The notes under the pieces: model-generated
Database searches by the model: none
Told to the model about the DNA's origin: nothing
The model's input: only the letters and a program-made list of their open reading frames with translations
Assembly: GCA_047620505.1 (NCBI GenBank)
Contig: JBLHKS010000016.1
Coordinates: 1 to 61,595, forward strand
Direction: 5' to 3'
Origin: JBLHKS01 sp047620505
GTDB lineage: Bacteria > Verrucomicrobiota > Verrucomicrobiia > Verrucomicrobiales > DEV007
Length of the DNA: 61,595 nt
Shown here: positions 6,961 to 14,713 of the stretch, piece by piece
Position numbering within the stretch: the first letter of the stretch is position 1
Layout of the letters: the number at the start of each line of letters is the position of its first letter
Program-made: the position numbers and the translations under genes

Positions 6961-8778
6961 ATGTGGCTGAGGAAGCGATCGAGCGGAAAGTCCGGAGAGC
7001 TGGACGTCGTCAACCGGTTGGAACCGGAAATGACGGCGCTCTCGGATGAGGAGCTTCAATCGCGGATCGTTGACTGGCGCGAAGGACTCAAATTCCGGCG
7101 TTTCGCGCTCGAAGACATCCACGCCGAAGCTCTAGCAGCTGCTCGGGAGATTGCCCGGCGCGCCACCGGCCTTTTCGCCTACGATGTCCAGGTTGAGGGC
7201 GCGATCGCTCTGCTTAACGGCCACATCGCCGAACTGGCTACCGGAGAAGGTAAGACACTCGTCGCCGTGATCGCCTCGCTGGTCCTCGCGCTCGAAGGCC
7301 GGGGCGTGCACGTTGCCACCGTGAATTCCTACCTTGCTGAGCGTGACTACGAGTTCGCCGAAAAAGTTTTCGACTTCGCCGGCATGACTGTTGGTCTGCT
7401 TCCGGAACGTGGCGACAACCCGGGCAAGAAAGCCGCTTACGCCTGCGATGCGACTTATGGAGTCGGTTATGAGTTTGGATTCGACTACCTGCGCGATCAA
7501 CTCTCCCGGATGCGTCGCCCTCACTTTGGTGCCACGCAGCAACTGTTTGAACGAATGTTAGACTCCATTCCCGCTGACGCCGATGTTGTCCAGCGCGGGT
7601 TGGCGGTCGCGATCATCGACGAAGTGGACAGCGTTCTGATTGATGAAGCTGGGTCGCCCCTCGTAATTTCCGAGGCCGGGAAATTGGATGAGGTTGACGA
7701 AAAACCCTATCACTATGCCCGGCAAATTGCTCAAGCCCTAACTGCGCCAGATGACTTCAACATTCGCGCCCGCCGTCCCTCTCTGACGTCCGCCGGCATC
7801 AAGCGTATCCATGAAGCGCCTGATATCCCGTGGAATCAACTCCGGCGGCCCTGGCAGGCCTATATCGTTAACGCTTTGATGGCCTTGCACGTTTTTAAAC
7901 GAGATGAGCAGTACATTGTTCGCGATGACGACGTTATCATCGTCGACGAATTCACGGGCCGTGCGCACGAAGAGCGTTCGTGGAACGGCGGCCTACATCA
8001 AGCCGTCAGCGCGGAAGCCGGAACGAAGTTACGCCCCGAAATGGAGTCCGCCGCGAGCATCACCCGCCAGCGCTACTTCGCGTTGTACGATCAGATCTCC
8101 GGCCTGACCGGCACGGCGAATGAAAGCGCGCCGGAGTTCAAAGAGTTCTTCAAACTGTCAGTGACCGGAATTCCACTTCATCGGCCTGGTCGTCGCGAAT
8201 TGCTGCCCGATCGCGTTTTTGATACCCAGTCAGAGGCGCTGGATGCCGCCGTCAATGAAGTCAATCAGCGGCATCTTCGCCGCCAACCCGTCCTTGTCGG
8301 CACACGCACGATTCGAGTTAGCGAGGCCGTATCAGAGCGGCTGACCAAGCTGGAAATCCCTCATCGAATCCTGACTGCGAAAGAGGACAAAGAAGAAAAC
8401 GAGATCGTCGTCGATGCCGGTAAGCCCGGCAACGTCCTGATCGCGACCAACATGGCAGGCAGGGGAACGCACATCTCCTTGCCGGATGAGTCCATCGCCG
8501 CCGGCGGTCTGCACGTCATCGGAATCGAGCGCAACGAATCCTGTCGCATCGATCGCCAATTGATCGGACGTTGCGCGCGTCAAGGCCAACCTGGCAGCGC
8601 CCAGTTTTTCCTCAGCGCCGAAGACGCCCTCGCCAACCTCTTCACCGAAGAAGGCCGCCACAACCCCAGAAAACTGCGAGCAGCGCAGGCGAAGGTCGAG
8701 AAAAAAGCCTATCAGTTACGCAGACTAGCAACCGAACGCGACCAATGGATCGATCAAATCAGAAACGTCTTAGCCTGA
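6961..8778 (+). CDS. SecA-like preprotein translocase ATPase, short form (605 aa)
   Basis: All core SecA motor motifs are present: Walker A ATGEGKTL (K98), NSYLAERDY, YEFGFDYLRD, DEAD box IIDEVDSVLIDEA (about 218-230), DEFTGR, LHQAVSAEAG, ASITRQRYFALYDQISGLTG, NMAGRGTHISL, and the arginine-finger region IDRQLIGRCARQGQPGS. Housekeeping SecA has about 830-900 residues; this one ends just after NBD2 and lacks the helical wing and the zinc SecB-binding tail. NMAGRGT is followed by H where housekeeping SecA has D. It sits directly between TolC and HlyD genes, which suggests a dedicated motor for a dedicated secretion apparatus. The ATG directly follows the TolC TGA. Confidence 0.85.
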   Translation: MWLRKRSSGKSGELDVVNRLEPEMTALSDEELQSRIVDWREGLKFRRFALEDIHAEALAAAREIARRATGLFAYDVQVEGAIALLNGHIAELATGEGKTLVAVIASLVLALEGRGVHVATVNSYLAERDYEFAEKVFDFAGMTVGLLPERGDNPGKKAAYACDATYGVGYEFGFDYLRDQLSRMRRPHFGATQQLFERMLDSIPADADVVQRGLAVAIIDEVDSVLIDEAGSPLVISEAGKLDEVDEKPYHYARQIAQALTAPDDFNIRARRPSLTSAGIKRIHEAPDIPWNQLRRPWQAYIVNALMALHVFKRDEQYIVRDDDVIIVDEFTGRAHEERSWNGGLHQAVSAEAGTKLRPEMESAASITRQRYFALYDQISGLTGTANESAPEFKEFFKLSVTGIPLHRPGRRELLPDRVFDTQSEALDAAVNEVNQRHLRRQPVLVGTRTIRVSEAVSERLTKLEIPHRILTAKEDKEENEIVVDAGKPGNVLIATNMAGRGTHISLPDESIAAGGLHVIGIERNESCRIDRQLIGRCARQGQPGSAQFFLSAEDALANLFTEEGRHNPRKLRAAQAKVEKKAYQLRRLATERDQWIDQIRNVLA

Positions 8779-9581
8779 CCCTAATTGCCATGCTGCTTGG
8801 CGTTTCCTTCGCCACGGCCGAGGATGAGCCCTTGCGGGTTCGAACCTACCTTCGTCCGATCCACAGCATCGAAATCGCCACCACGGAAACCGGCGTCATC
8901 CAGCAGCTGCTGGTCAAACTCGGCGACGATGTCAAGACCGGCGCGCCCTTGTTGAAACTGAATTCCGCCGTGGTCGAAGCCCAACTCGCCCAGGCAAAAG
9001 TTCGGGCAAAAATGGAAGGCGACATCAAAGCCGCCGAGGCCGAAATGAACCTCGCGAAAAACCGCTACGAGCTCATGAAAAAGCTGGAAAGCGGAGGTAG
9101 CGCCAATCAAGCCGAACTCAATCGCGGACTCGCCACGCTTCAAACGGCTGAAGGCCAACTCCAAGCCACTCGCGAGAACCAGCAATTCTACGTTCTCGAC
9201 GTCACCCGCATCGAAGCCCAATTGGCGCTCCGCACGCTGAATAGCCCGATCGACGGCGTCGTCGCCGAAGTCGTCCGCGATGAAGCCGAAACGATCGGCC
9301 TACGTCTCGACAACGAAGAGCCCTACCTCGTGCGCGTCGTCGACATCAGCCAGCTCAGAGCCGAGGCCCATGTCCCCTACGAATCCGCCAGCGACCTCAA
9401 AGTCGGCGACCCGATCACGGTTGAGCTTCGAACAAAAGACACCCCGTCCCTGAATGGTAAGATCGAGTTTATCTCGAAGCTCGTCGACCCCGCAACCGGG
9501 ACCGTTGAGGTTCACGCCTTGTTTGACGGTATCCCTGATCGAATTCTCAGCGGCATACCCGGGTTCCTGCTCGTTCCCTGA
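8745..9581 (+). CDS. HlyD/RND-type periplasmic adaptor, 278 aa
   Basis: The start at 8745 (MDRSNQKRLSLTLIAMLLGV) gives a signal peptide cleaved near ATAED and overlaps the end of the SecA-like gene by 34 bases. The frame can be read further upstream, but that part lies inside SecA. Domain order: first lipoyl half (IATTETGVIQQLLVKLGDDV), coiled-coil hairpin (about 55-140), second lipoyl half (RTLNSPIDGVVAEVVRDEAE), and a beta-barrel/membrane-proximal part. It should bridge an inner-membrane component to TolC. The C-terminus (SGIPGFLLVP) is a little short, and IS3 sequence begins about 200 bases later, so the end may have been altered. Confidence 0.8.
   Translation: MDRSNQKRLSLTLIAMLLGVSFATAEDEPLRVRTYLRPIHSIEIATTETGVIQQLLVKLGDDVKTGAPLLKLNSAVVEAQLAQAKVRAKMEGDIKAAEAEMNLAKNRYELMKKLESGGSANQAELNRGLATLQTAEGQLQATRENQQFYVLDVTRIEAQLALRTLNSPIDGVVAEVVRDEAETIGLRLDNEEPYLVRVVDISQLRAEAHVPYESASDLKVGDPITVELRTKDTPSLNGKIEFISKLVDPATGTVEVHALFDGIPDRILSGIPGFLLVP
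8901..8912. repeat. CAGCAGCTGCTG palindrome, copy 2
   Basis: Exact copy in the HlyD gene, read in frame as QQLL; extends to 14 bases. Confidence 0.9.
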
Positions 9582-9789
9582 CTGATCGAACCAGGCGTGT
9601 GACAGGGGGAACGCCAACGATTCTGGTCGCGGCGTCGATTTCAGATGGCAGTGGAGGATTCGACGTGCACGAAGCCCACATTCGTCGGCGCTTGCCGTCG
9701 GACGAATGGACAAATTGCGCGACGCGTGGCTTCTTGAAGTTGGTGGTGGAGGCGGTCGGGGCACGAAATATCTGCTGAAGCTAACGCCA
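9582..9789. other. Spacer between HlyD and the IS remnant
   Basis: No gene, orfA of an IS3 element, or left terminal repeat could be found here. The open frame that leads into the transposase from ATG 9706 has an N-terminus (MDKLRDAWLLEVGGGGG) unlike IS3 orfB, so IS homology starts at about 9790. Confidence 0.4.
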
Positions 9790-10590
9790 AATCAGGTCGG
9801 CATTGACTACGAATATAGTCGCCGCCGTAGTCGGGGCAGCTACGGGAGTCCGAGAATGACGCCTGAACTGCGAGAGCGCGGAATCTATTTCTCAGAGAAC
9901 CGGATCGCTCGACTCATGCGGGCTGAAGGCATTCTGGCGCGGCGCAAACGAGCCTTCCGCCCGAAAACTACTATCCAGGATGGCGAGGCAACCAGCCGGA
10001 TTGCTCCGAACCGGCTCGCCGAACTGGATCGGGTCGACTCGCCGGGACAGGTTCTCGTCGGCGACATTACCTATGTAGCGACTCGTGAAGGCTGGCTTTA
10101 CCTCGCTGTCGTCATGGACCTCTTCAGCCGATCGATCCTCGGCTGGAAAATCTCCGAAAGCCTGAGCACCCCCTGGCATCCTCGGCGATTCTCAAAGCGT
10201 TGCGCAACCCGTCGATATCAAGCCCAAGCTTGTTTCACTCCGATCGCGTCTGCCAATACACCAGCAAACAATACACCCGAATACTGGAGCTGAACCAGCT
10301 GCTTCCCAGCATGAGCGCCAAAGGCTATTGCTGCGACAATGCGGCTTGTGAATCCTTCTTCGCCTCTCTCAAATGCGAAGCCTTCCCAACCAATCAAGTC
10401 TTTGAGTCAAAAGCGGATGCCAGAATCGCCATTTTCGACTATCTGGAAACCTTTTACAACAAGCGGCGCAGACACTCCTTCTTAGGGTATATGTCACCCG
10501 AACAATTCCTTGACCAACACATCAAAAAGACCACCCTATCACTGACTTGGCGACTGCACGTTTGCTGTCCATTTTTTCGGGGGAAGATCA
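9790..10590 (+). mobile_element. IS3-family element remnant, left end and orfA missing
   Basis: It contains an IS3-type orfB and a right terminal repeat at 10566-10590, starting TGTCC and ending GGGGGAAGATCA, as IS3 ends do. No partner repeat or orfA exists to the left. The element is therefore immobile and probably marks a past rearrangement between the HlyD gene and the sulfatase gene. Confidence 0.7.
10566..10590 (-). repeat. Right terminal inverted repeat of the IS3 remnant
   Basis: Read on the minus strand it begins TGATCTTCCCCCG and ends ATGGACA, matching the common TGATC...GGACA form of IS3-family ends. No copy is found near the left boundary. Confidence 0.6.
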
Positions 10591-10659
10591 TTCACTTTAT
10601 CGGTCGATATAGTAGACTGATTATGGGGAATGGCTAGGCTGCTCGCTTCAGAGAACACC

Positions 10660-12198
10660 ATGAGAAAAACTTTGTTCACTCTACTAGCCTGCTGGATGAC
10701 GCTGGCGCCGCCGCAAGACGTTTCGGCGGCGGGTGACGCGCTCCGGCCTAACATCCTGCTGATCTTAGCCGACGACATGGGTTATGGCGATGTTACCGTC
10801 CTCAATCCCGATAGCAGAATTCCCACGCCCAACCTGGACCAACTGGCAAAAGAAGGCCTGACTTTTACCGACGCCCATTCCTCGGGATCCTACTGTGTTC
10901 CCTCCCGCTACGGCCTCTTGACCGGCCGCTACATGTGGCGCACGCGTCTGGGATCGGGCGGCAACCTGGCCAATCTTGCCGGCACGCTGATCGAGCCGGA
11001 TCGAAAGACGCTCGCGGATGTCCTTCGGGATGAAGGATACAACACTGGGCTGGTCGGCAAGTGGCATCAGGGAATCGATTGGAATCTGCACGATGAAAGC
11101 GCGCGCGAGGACATCCGGGTGAATCCCAACTACCGGGATTTTCAGAATATCGACTTTGCCTCACCGGTCCTCAAAGGGCCCAGGGACTACGGATTTGACC
11201 ACGCCTTCGGCACCGCTGGTTCGGCAGAGATGAATCCTGCCGCCTTCATCGAGAACAACCGAGTCACGGTCATCCCCATCTTGACTTCGCAACAAGCCAG
11301 GGAAAAGAACGGCGAATGGTATGGCCGGGATGACAACATCGTTGCCGAAGGCTACACGATGGATCGCCTCGTCCCGACACTGTCGAACAAGGCATGCGAA
11401 TTCGTCGAGACAGCAACCCGCGAGCGGCCCGATCAGCCGTTCTTTCTCTATTATGCAATGACGACACCGCATAACCCGATCGTCCCGAACGAGCAGTTCG
11501 TCGGGACCAGCCGCGCGGGAGCTTACGGGGATTTCGTCGTCGAACTCGACCACCATGTCGGTAGGATTCTGAAAAAGATTGAAGAACTCGGAATCGAAAA
11601 GAATACGATCGTCATTTTCACCAGCGACAACGGGCCGGTCAATCGCACCAAGGGCTATCGAGAAAAGTGGGTCAGGGGCGACACCGGGATTTACGGGCAT
11701 GACAGCAATGGGCCTTTTGCCGGCTGGAAAGGAGGTCTTCAAGAAGGCGGACATCGCGTGCCGTTTTTCGTTCGCTGGCCCGAAAAAATCAAGCCGGAGG
11801 AGAGTTGTCCAACGACGATCCTCTTCAATGATGTGATCCCAACTTTGGCGGAGATGTTAAACATCGATTTAGATGACGATACCGCCGAAGATGGCGAAAG
11901 TTTCTACAAAGCGCTGACTGGAGAATCGAGGCCGGTATCGTTTCACGAGGCGATCGTGCACAATCATAGTAATGGCTCTTTTTCCATCCGTAGAGGCGCT
12001 TTCAAGCTGATGGTCGTCGGGCCGAAAACTACAGCGCAGGTTGTGGATGACGATATCTCGCTGTCCTTCGCGCTTTATGACTTGAGCATAGACATCGAAG
12101 AGACCACTGACGTGTCTCACAACCATCCGGGGGAGGTGAAGGAAATGTATGCCTTGCTCAAAAAATATATAAGAGAAGGCAGAAGCGCGAAGTGGTAA
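10660..12198 (+). CDS. Secreted sulfatase (S1 family), 512 aa
   Basis: It would hydrolyse sulfate esters, probably on polysaccharides or glycans, outside the cytoplasm. The start at 10660 gives a signal peptide (MRKTLFTLLACWMTLAPPQD, cleaved near VSAA). The formylglycine motif CVPSRYGLLTGR has its cysteine at residue 79; the anaerobic or aerobic maturase that converts it must be encoded elsewhere. Calcium ligands are visible in LILADDMGYGD (D38, D39) and TSDNGP, and substrate-site residues in KWHQG and GWKGGLQEGGHRVPF. Length is normal. It lies 70 bases after the IS remnant and converges on the deacylase gene. Confidence 0.9.
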   Translation: MRKTLFTLLACWMTLAPPQDVSAAGDALRPNILLILADDMGYGDVTVLNPDSRIPTPNLDQLAKEGLTFTDAHSSGSYCVPSRYGLLTGRYMWRTRLGSGGNLANLAGTLIEPDRKTLADVLRDEGYNTGLVGKWHQGIDWNLHDESAREDIRVNPNYRDFQNIDFASPVLKGPRDYGFDHAFGTAGSAEMNPAAFIENNRVTVIPILTSQQAREKNGEWYGRDDNIVAEGYTMDRLVPTLSNKACEFVETATRERPDQPFFLYYAMTTPHNPIVPNEQFVGTSRAGAYGDFVVELDHHVGRILKKIEELGIEKNTIVIFTSDNGPVNRTKGYREKWVRGDTGIYGHDSNGPFAGWKGGLQEGGHRVPFFVRWPEKIKPEESCPTTILFNDVIPTLAEMLNIDLDDDTAEDGESFYKALTGESRPVSFHEAIVHNHSNGSFSIRRGAFKLMVVGPKTTAQVVDDDISLSFALYDLSIDIEETTDVSHNHPGEVKEMYALLKKYIREGRSAKW

Positions 12199-12228
12199 AT
12201 CGCAGGGGCTTAGTTTTGTGGTCTGAGG

Positions 12229-13233
12229 TCAGCCTCTCACTTCCTGAGTCAAAACTGCAACGCACTCGCCCTGCTTTGTCAGCGGAATCGATCGCCTCGC
12301 GTACAGAATGCCGCTGCTGCGGGCGGCGACTGGATCGGGATCGCGGTCCGGATGCTCGATTGAGTGAATTTGACCAACACAATCGCCTGCGCTGACCGGA
12401 TCTCCGAGCTCGAAGAATGGCTCAAAGATGCCGCTGGCTGGAGCCATTATATAGTCTTCCTCATTATCGGCGGCGACGATGATCGGCTCGGCGATGCCCG
12501 GGTCTGAAGCGGGTGCCGACAGAACCCCGGAATGTTGAAGGACGTTTCGAACTCGAGCCGTAATCTGTAGCATCTCGCGGCCGAACTGAGCCTTGCTACC
12601 CATCTCCGTGCCTAGTGTAACTTTCCCCATCCGCTCAGCACATGAGGGTAGTAAACCTTCTCCCGCGACGTCTCGATATAGAAAGATGTAGGGAGCGCCC
12701 CACGCCCGCCCGGCGGCCAGCATGCGATCCATCTGATCCGTATTCTCCAAGCGATGCATGTTGACCGACGGCAGCATGTGCATCGACGAACCGCCTGAGT
12801 GAATGTCGACGACCAGGTCCGCGAGGGGCAGCACTTTGGATGAAATGAAGTGGGCGATCATACCCGTGATGCTATCCGATCGTTGACCTGGAAAGGCGCG
12901 GTTCATATTGGCTCCATCGATCGGCGATAGCCGGGTTCCGGCGGCAACGGCTGGGTGATTCAGCATCGGGATGATAATGACGCGGCCGTGGACCTGATCA
13001 GGCGTTAGCTCGCGGGCCAGATTCATCAATGTGACCGGCCCCTCGTACTCATCGCCATGATTTCCGCCGAAGAGGACCGCCGTTGGCCCTTCTTCGTTTC
13101 GGATGACGATGATGGGGATGAAATATTTCGCCCATCCGGCTGAATTGGTCGACTGCGGCACGGCTAGTTGGCCAAAGCGTTTGCCATCGCTCTCGAGATC
13201 TATGTCGACCGTTATAAGACTGTCTTTGCTCAT
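12229..13233 (-). CDS. Aspartoacylase/succinylglutamate desuccinylase-family deacylase, DoeB-like
   Basis: A zinc-dependent amide hydrolase of the M14-like AstE/AspA family, about 334 aa from the ATG at 13233 (MSKDSLITVDIDLES). Zinc site: FGGNHGDEYEGP (H and E) and LVVDIHSGGSSMHM (second His). The substrate loop GTRLSPIDGANMNRAFPGQ matches DoeB/EutE proteins, which remove acetyl from N-acetyl-diaminobutyrate in ectoine breakdown. The C-terminal beta domain (MAPASGIFEPFFELGDPVSA) is typical. No other ectoine genes are visible, so the true substrate is open. The MFS gene upstream on the same strand is the likely transporter partner. Confidence 0.75.
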   Translation of the reverse strand: MSKDSLITVDIDLESDGKRFGQLAVPQSTNSAGWAKYFIPIIVIRNEEGPTAVLFGGNHGDEYEGPVTLMNLARELTPDQVHGRVIIIPMLNHPAVAAGTRLSPIDGANMNRAFPGQRSDSITGMIAHFISSKVLPLADLVVDIHSGGSSMHMLPSVNMHRLENTDQMDRMLAAGRAWGAPYIFLYRDVAGEGLLPSCAERMGKVTLGTEMGSKAQFGREMLQITARVRNVLQHSGVLSAPASDPGIAEPIIVAADNEEDYIMAPASGIFEPFFELGDPVSAGDCVGQIHSIEHPDRDPDPVAARSSGILYARRSIPLTKQGECVAVLTQEVRG

Positions 13234-13361
13234 GATTTGGTTTTTGGAGGAGCGCCAGCAGCAGCTGGCCGAATTTAACTGAATCGTCAACCATGCGGCA
13301 GGCTGGCACAACCACGGGCTTCAAGGAGCGCGCGAGCCTGACTCAAACAGTTCGATCAGAG

Positions 13362-14564
13362 TCAACTTGTCTGAGAATCCTGCGAAATCGTCCCTGCTTT
13401 CCCAGCGTACCATCCGACAAAGCCGATCAGAATCGTCAAACCGATGATCACGCAAAATGGCAAGTTCCAACTCCCTGACACCACACTCAGCCAGCCGATG
13501 AACCAGGGCCCCGGTGCCGCGAAAACATAGCCGATTGCCTGCGCCATCGATGATAAACTGGCGGCCGTGGTCGCGTCGTGACTGCGAACGGCGATGAGCA
13601 ACAGGACCAGGCCGAAGGACGCGTTGACGCCCACGCCAAGGCCCAAAACCGCGATTCCCGTCCATTCGATGGGCAGAAACAGGATCCCGGTCAGACTGAT
13701 CCCCGTGAGTGCCGAGCAGCCGATCAGCCAAGCGCTTTGAGAGGCGCGCCTTCCGGCCAGCGTCGGTGCGACGAGGCTCGCGGCGCATCCGATGACTTGC
13801 AGAGCCGTGACCCAACCTGCTGCGGTTGATTCGGTCATTCCACGCGTTTGAAGCACAGTCGGCAACCACGACACTGCCGAGTAAAAGATCATCGATTGCA
13901 ATCCCATGTAAGCCGTTACCTGCCAGGCTCGAGGCTGACGAATCAAGGCCCGAATCCCGGCCAGGGGATGCCCCGGACTGCGTGCCGCAGGTGGCGGAAA
14001 CAGCTGAGGAGCCCAGATGATCAGCGAAATCAGCGCGAGCACGCCCCAAACCGCCAGCGACGAGTTCCAACCACCCTGAAGCGCGATCGCAAACGGCACC
14101 GCGAGCGCGACTCCCAATGCCGCGCCAGCGTTCATTGCTGTGGAGTACAAGCTGGTTAAAATTCCGACGTGATTTGGGTAGCGGCTTTTGACGATGCCGG
14201 GCAGCAAGACGTTTCCTAACGCAATTCCGGAGCCGATCAGAACGGCCCCGGCGAGTCGCAAAACCCCAGATTCATCTGGCGCAGATCGGACAAACGCACC
14301 TGCCGCCAAAAGCAGTAGCCCGGCACCGAGAACCCTCGCAAATCCGAAGCGATTGCCGATCCATCCCGCCCACAACCCGACAACTCCGAACAAGATCAAC
14401 GGCACGGTCGTCATCGCGCCGATCGCTTCCGTGCTTAGTCCATCAAGGCGAATTCGTTCGGCCAGCGGACCTATCGCGGTGATTGCCGGGCGCAGATTCG
14501 CCGCAACCAAAAGCAGGCCACCAATGAGAACGGCGTGACGCCAGAATTGGGATGAGGGCTTCAT
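13362..14564 (-). CDS. MFS transporter, CynX/NimT type
   Basis: 400 residues from the ATG at 14564 (MKPSSQFWRHAVLIGGLLLV), with twelve predicted membrane spans. The first span is followed by AANLRPAITAIGPLAERIR, the signature region of cyanate/nitroimidazole-type (CynX/NimT) transporters. The half-repeat pattern is clear: WAGWIGNRFGFARVLGAGLL in the first half and a second set from RAWQVTAYMGLQSMIFYSA. It is upstream of the DoeB-like gene, 128 bases apart on the same strand. A role in moving the small acylated amino acid handled by that enzyme is inference. Confidence 0.8.
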   Translation of the reverse strand: MKPSSQFWRHAVLIGGLLLVAANLRPAITAIGPLAERIRLDGLSTEAIGAMTTVPLILFGVVGLWAGWIGNRFGFARVLGAGLLLLAAGAFVRSAPDESGVLRLAGAVLIGSGIALGNVLLPGIVKSRYPNHVGILTSLYSTAMNAGAALGVALAVPFAIALQGGWNSSLAVWGVLALISLIIWAPQLFPPPAARSPGHPLAGIRALIRQPRAWQVTAYMGLQSMIFYSAVSWLPTVLQTRGMTESTAAGWVTALQVIGCAASLVAPTLAGRRASQSAWLIGCSALTGISLTGILFLPIEWTGIAVLGLGVGVNASFGLVLLLIAVRSHDATTAASLSSMAQAIGYVFAAPGPWFIGWLSVVSGSWNLPFCVIIGLTILIGFVGWYAGKAGTISQDSQTS

Positions 14565-14713
14565 GAACAAGACGAATCAGATGCTGTGGTCGTCGGAAGC
14601 TTTCAGCGGAATACAGCGAGGACGGCCTTCAGCGATGCAAATGCGGGAACCGCTCGTCCAGTTGTGCCCTCCGCCAAACTGGAATGTTTTTGTTAATGTG
14701 AGGACTTGTGAGG

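Larger units (their letters stand above)
9706..10637 (+). pseudogene. IS3-family transposase (orfB), frameshifted
   Basis: The first frame (to about 10170) carries SRGSYGSPRMTPELRERGI, then the integrase core start LDRVDSPGQVLVGDITYVAT (first catalytic D in GDITY) and VVMDLFSRSILGWKIS (second D). At a CCCCC run near 10171 the frame shifts. The continuing frame gives LFHSDRVCQYTSKQY, MSAKGYCCDNAACESFFASLK (catalytic E) and FYNKRRRHSFLGYMSPEQF. So the DDE triad is split between two frames. This is not the usual orfA/orfB programmed slippage site, so I read it as a disabling indel. Confidence 0.8.

Noticed and set aside
6022..7122. 366-residue open frame on the minus strand over the TolC and SecA genes
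   Set aside because: It crosses the boundary of two good genes and has no recognisable domain; shadow frame.
8901..8912. QQLL as a conserved protein motif explaining the palindrome
   Set aside because: Eight exact copies are read as AAA in another frame and two copies are noncoding, so the conserved object is DNA.
12181..12245. Terminator between the sulfatase and deacylase genes
   Set aside because: Only a four-base GAGG/CCTC stem without a T run; too weak to call.
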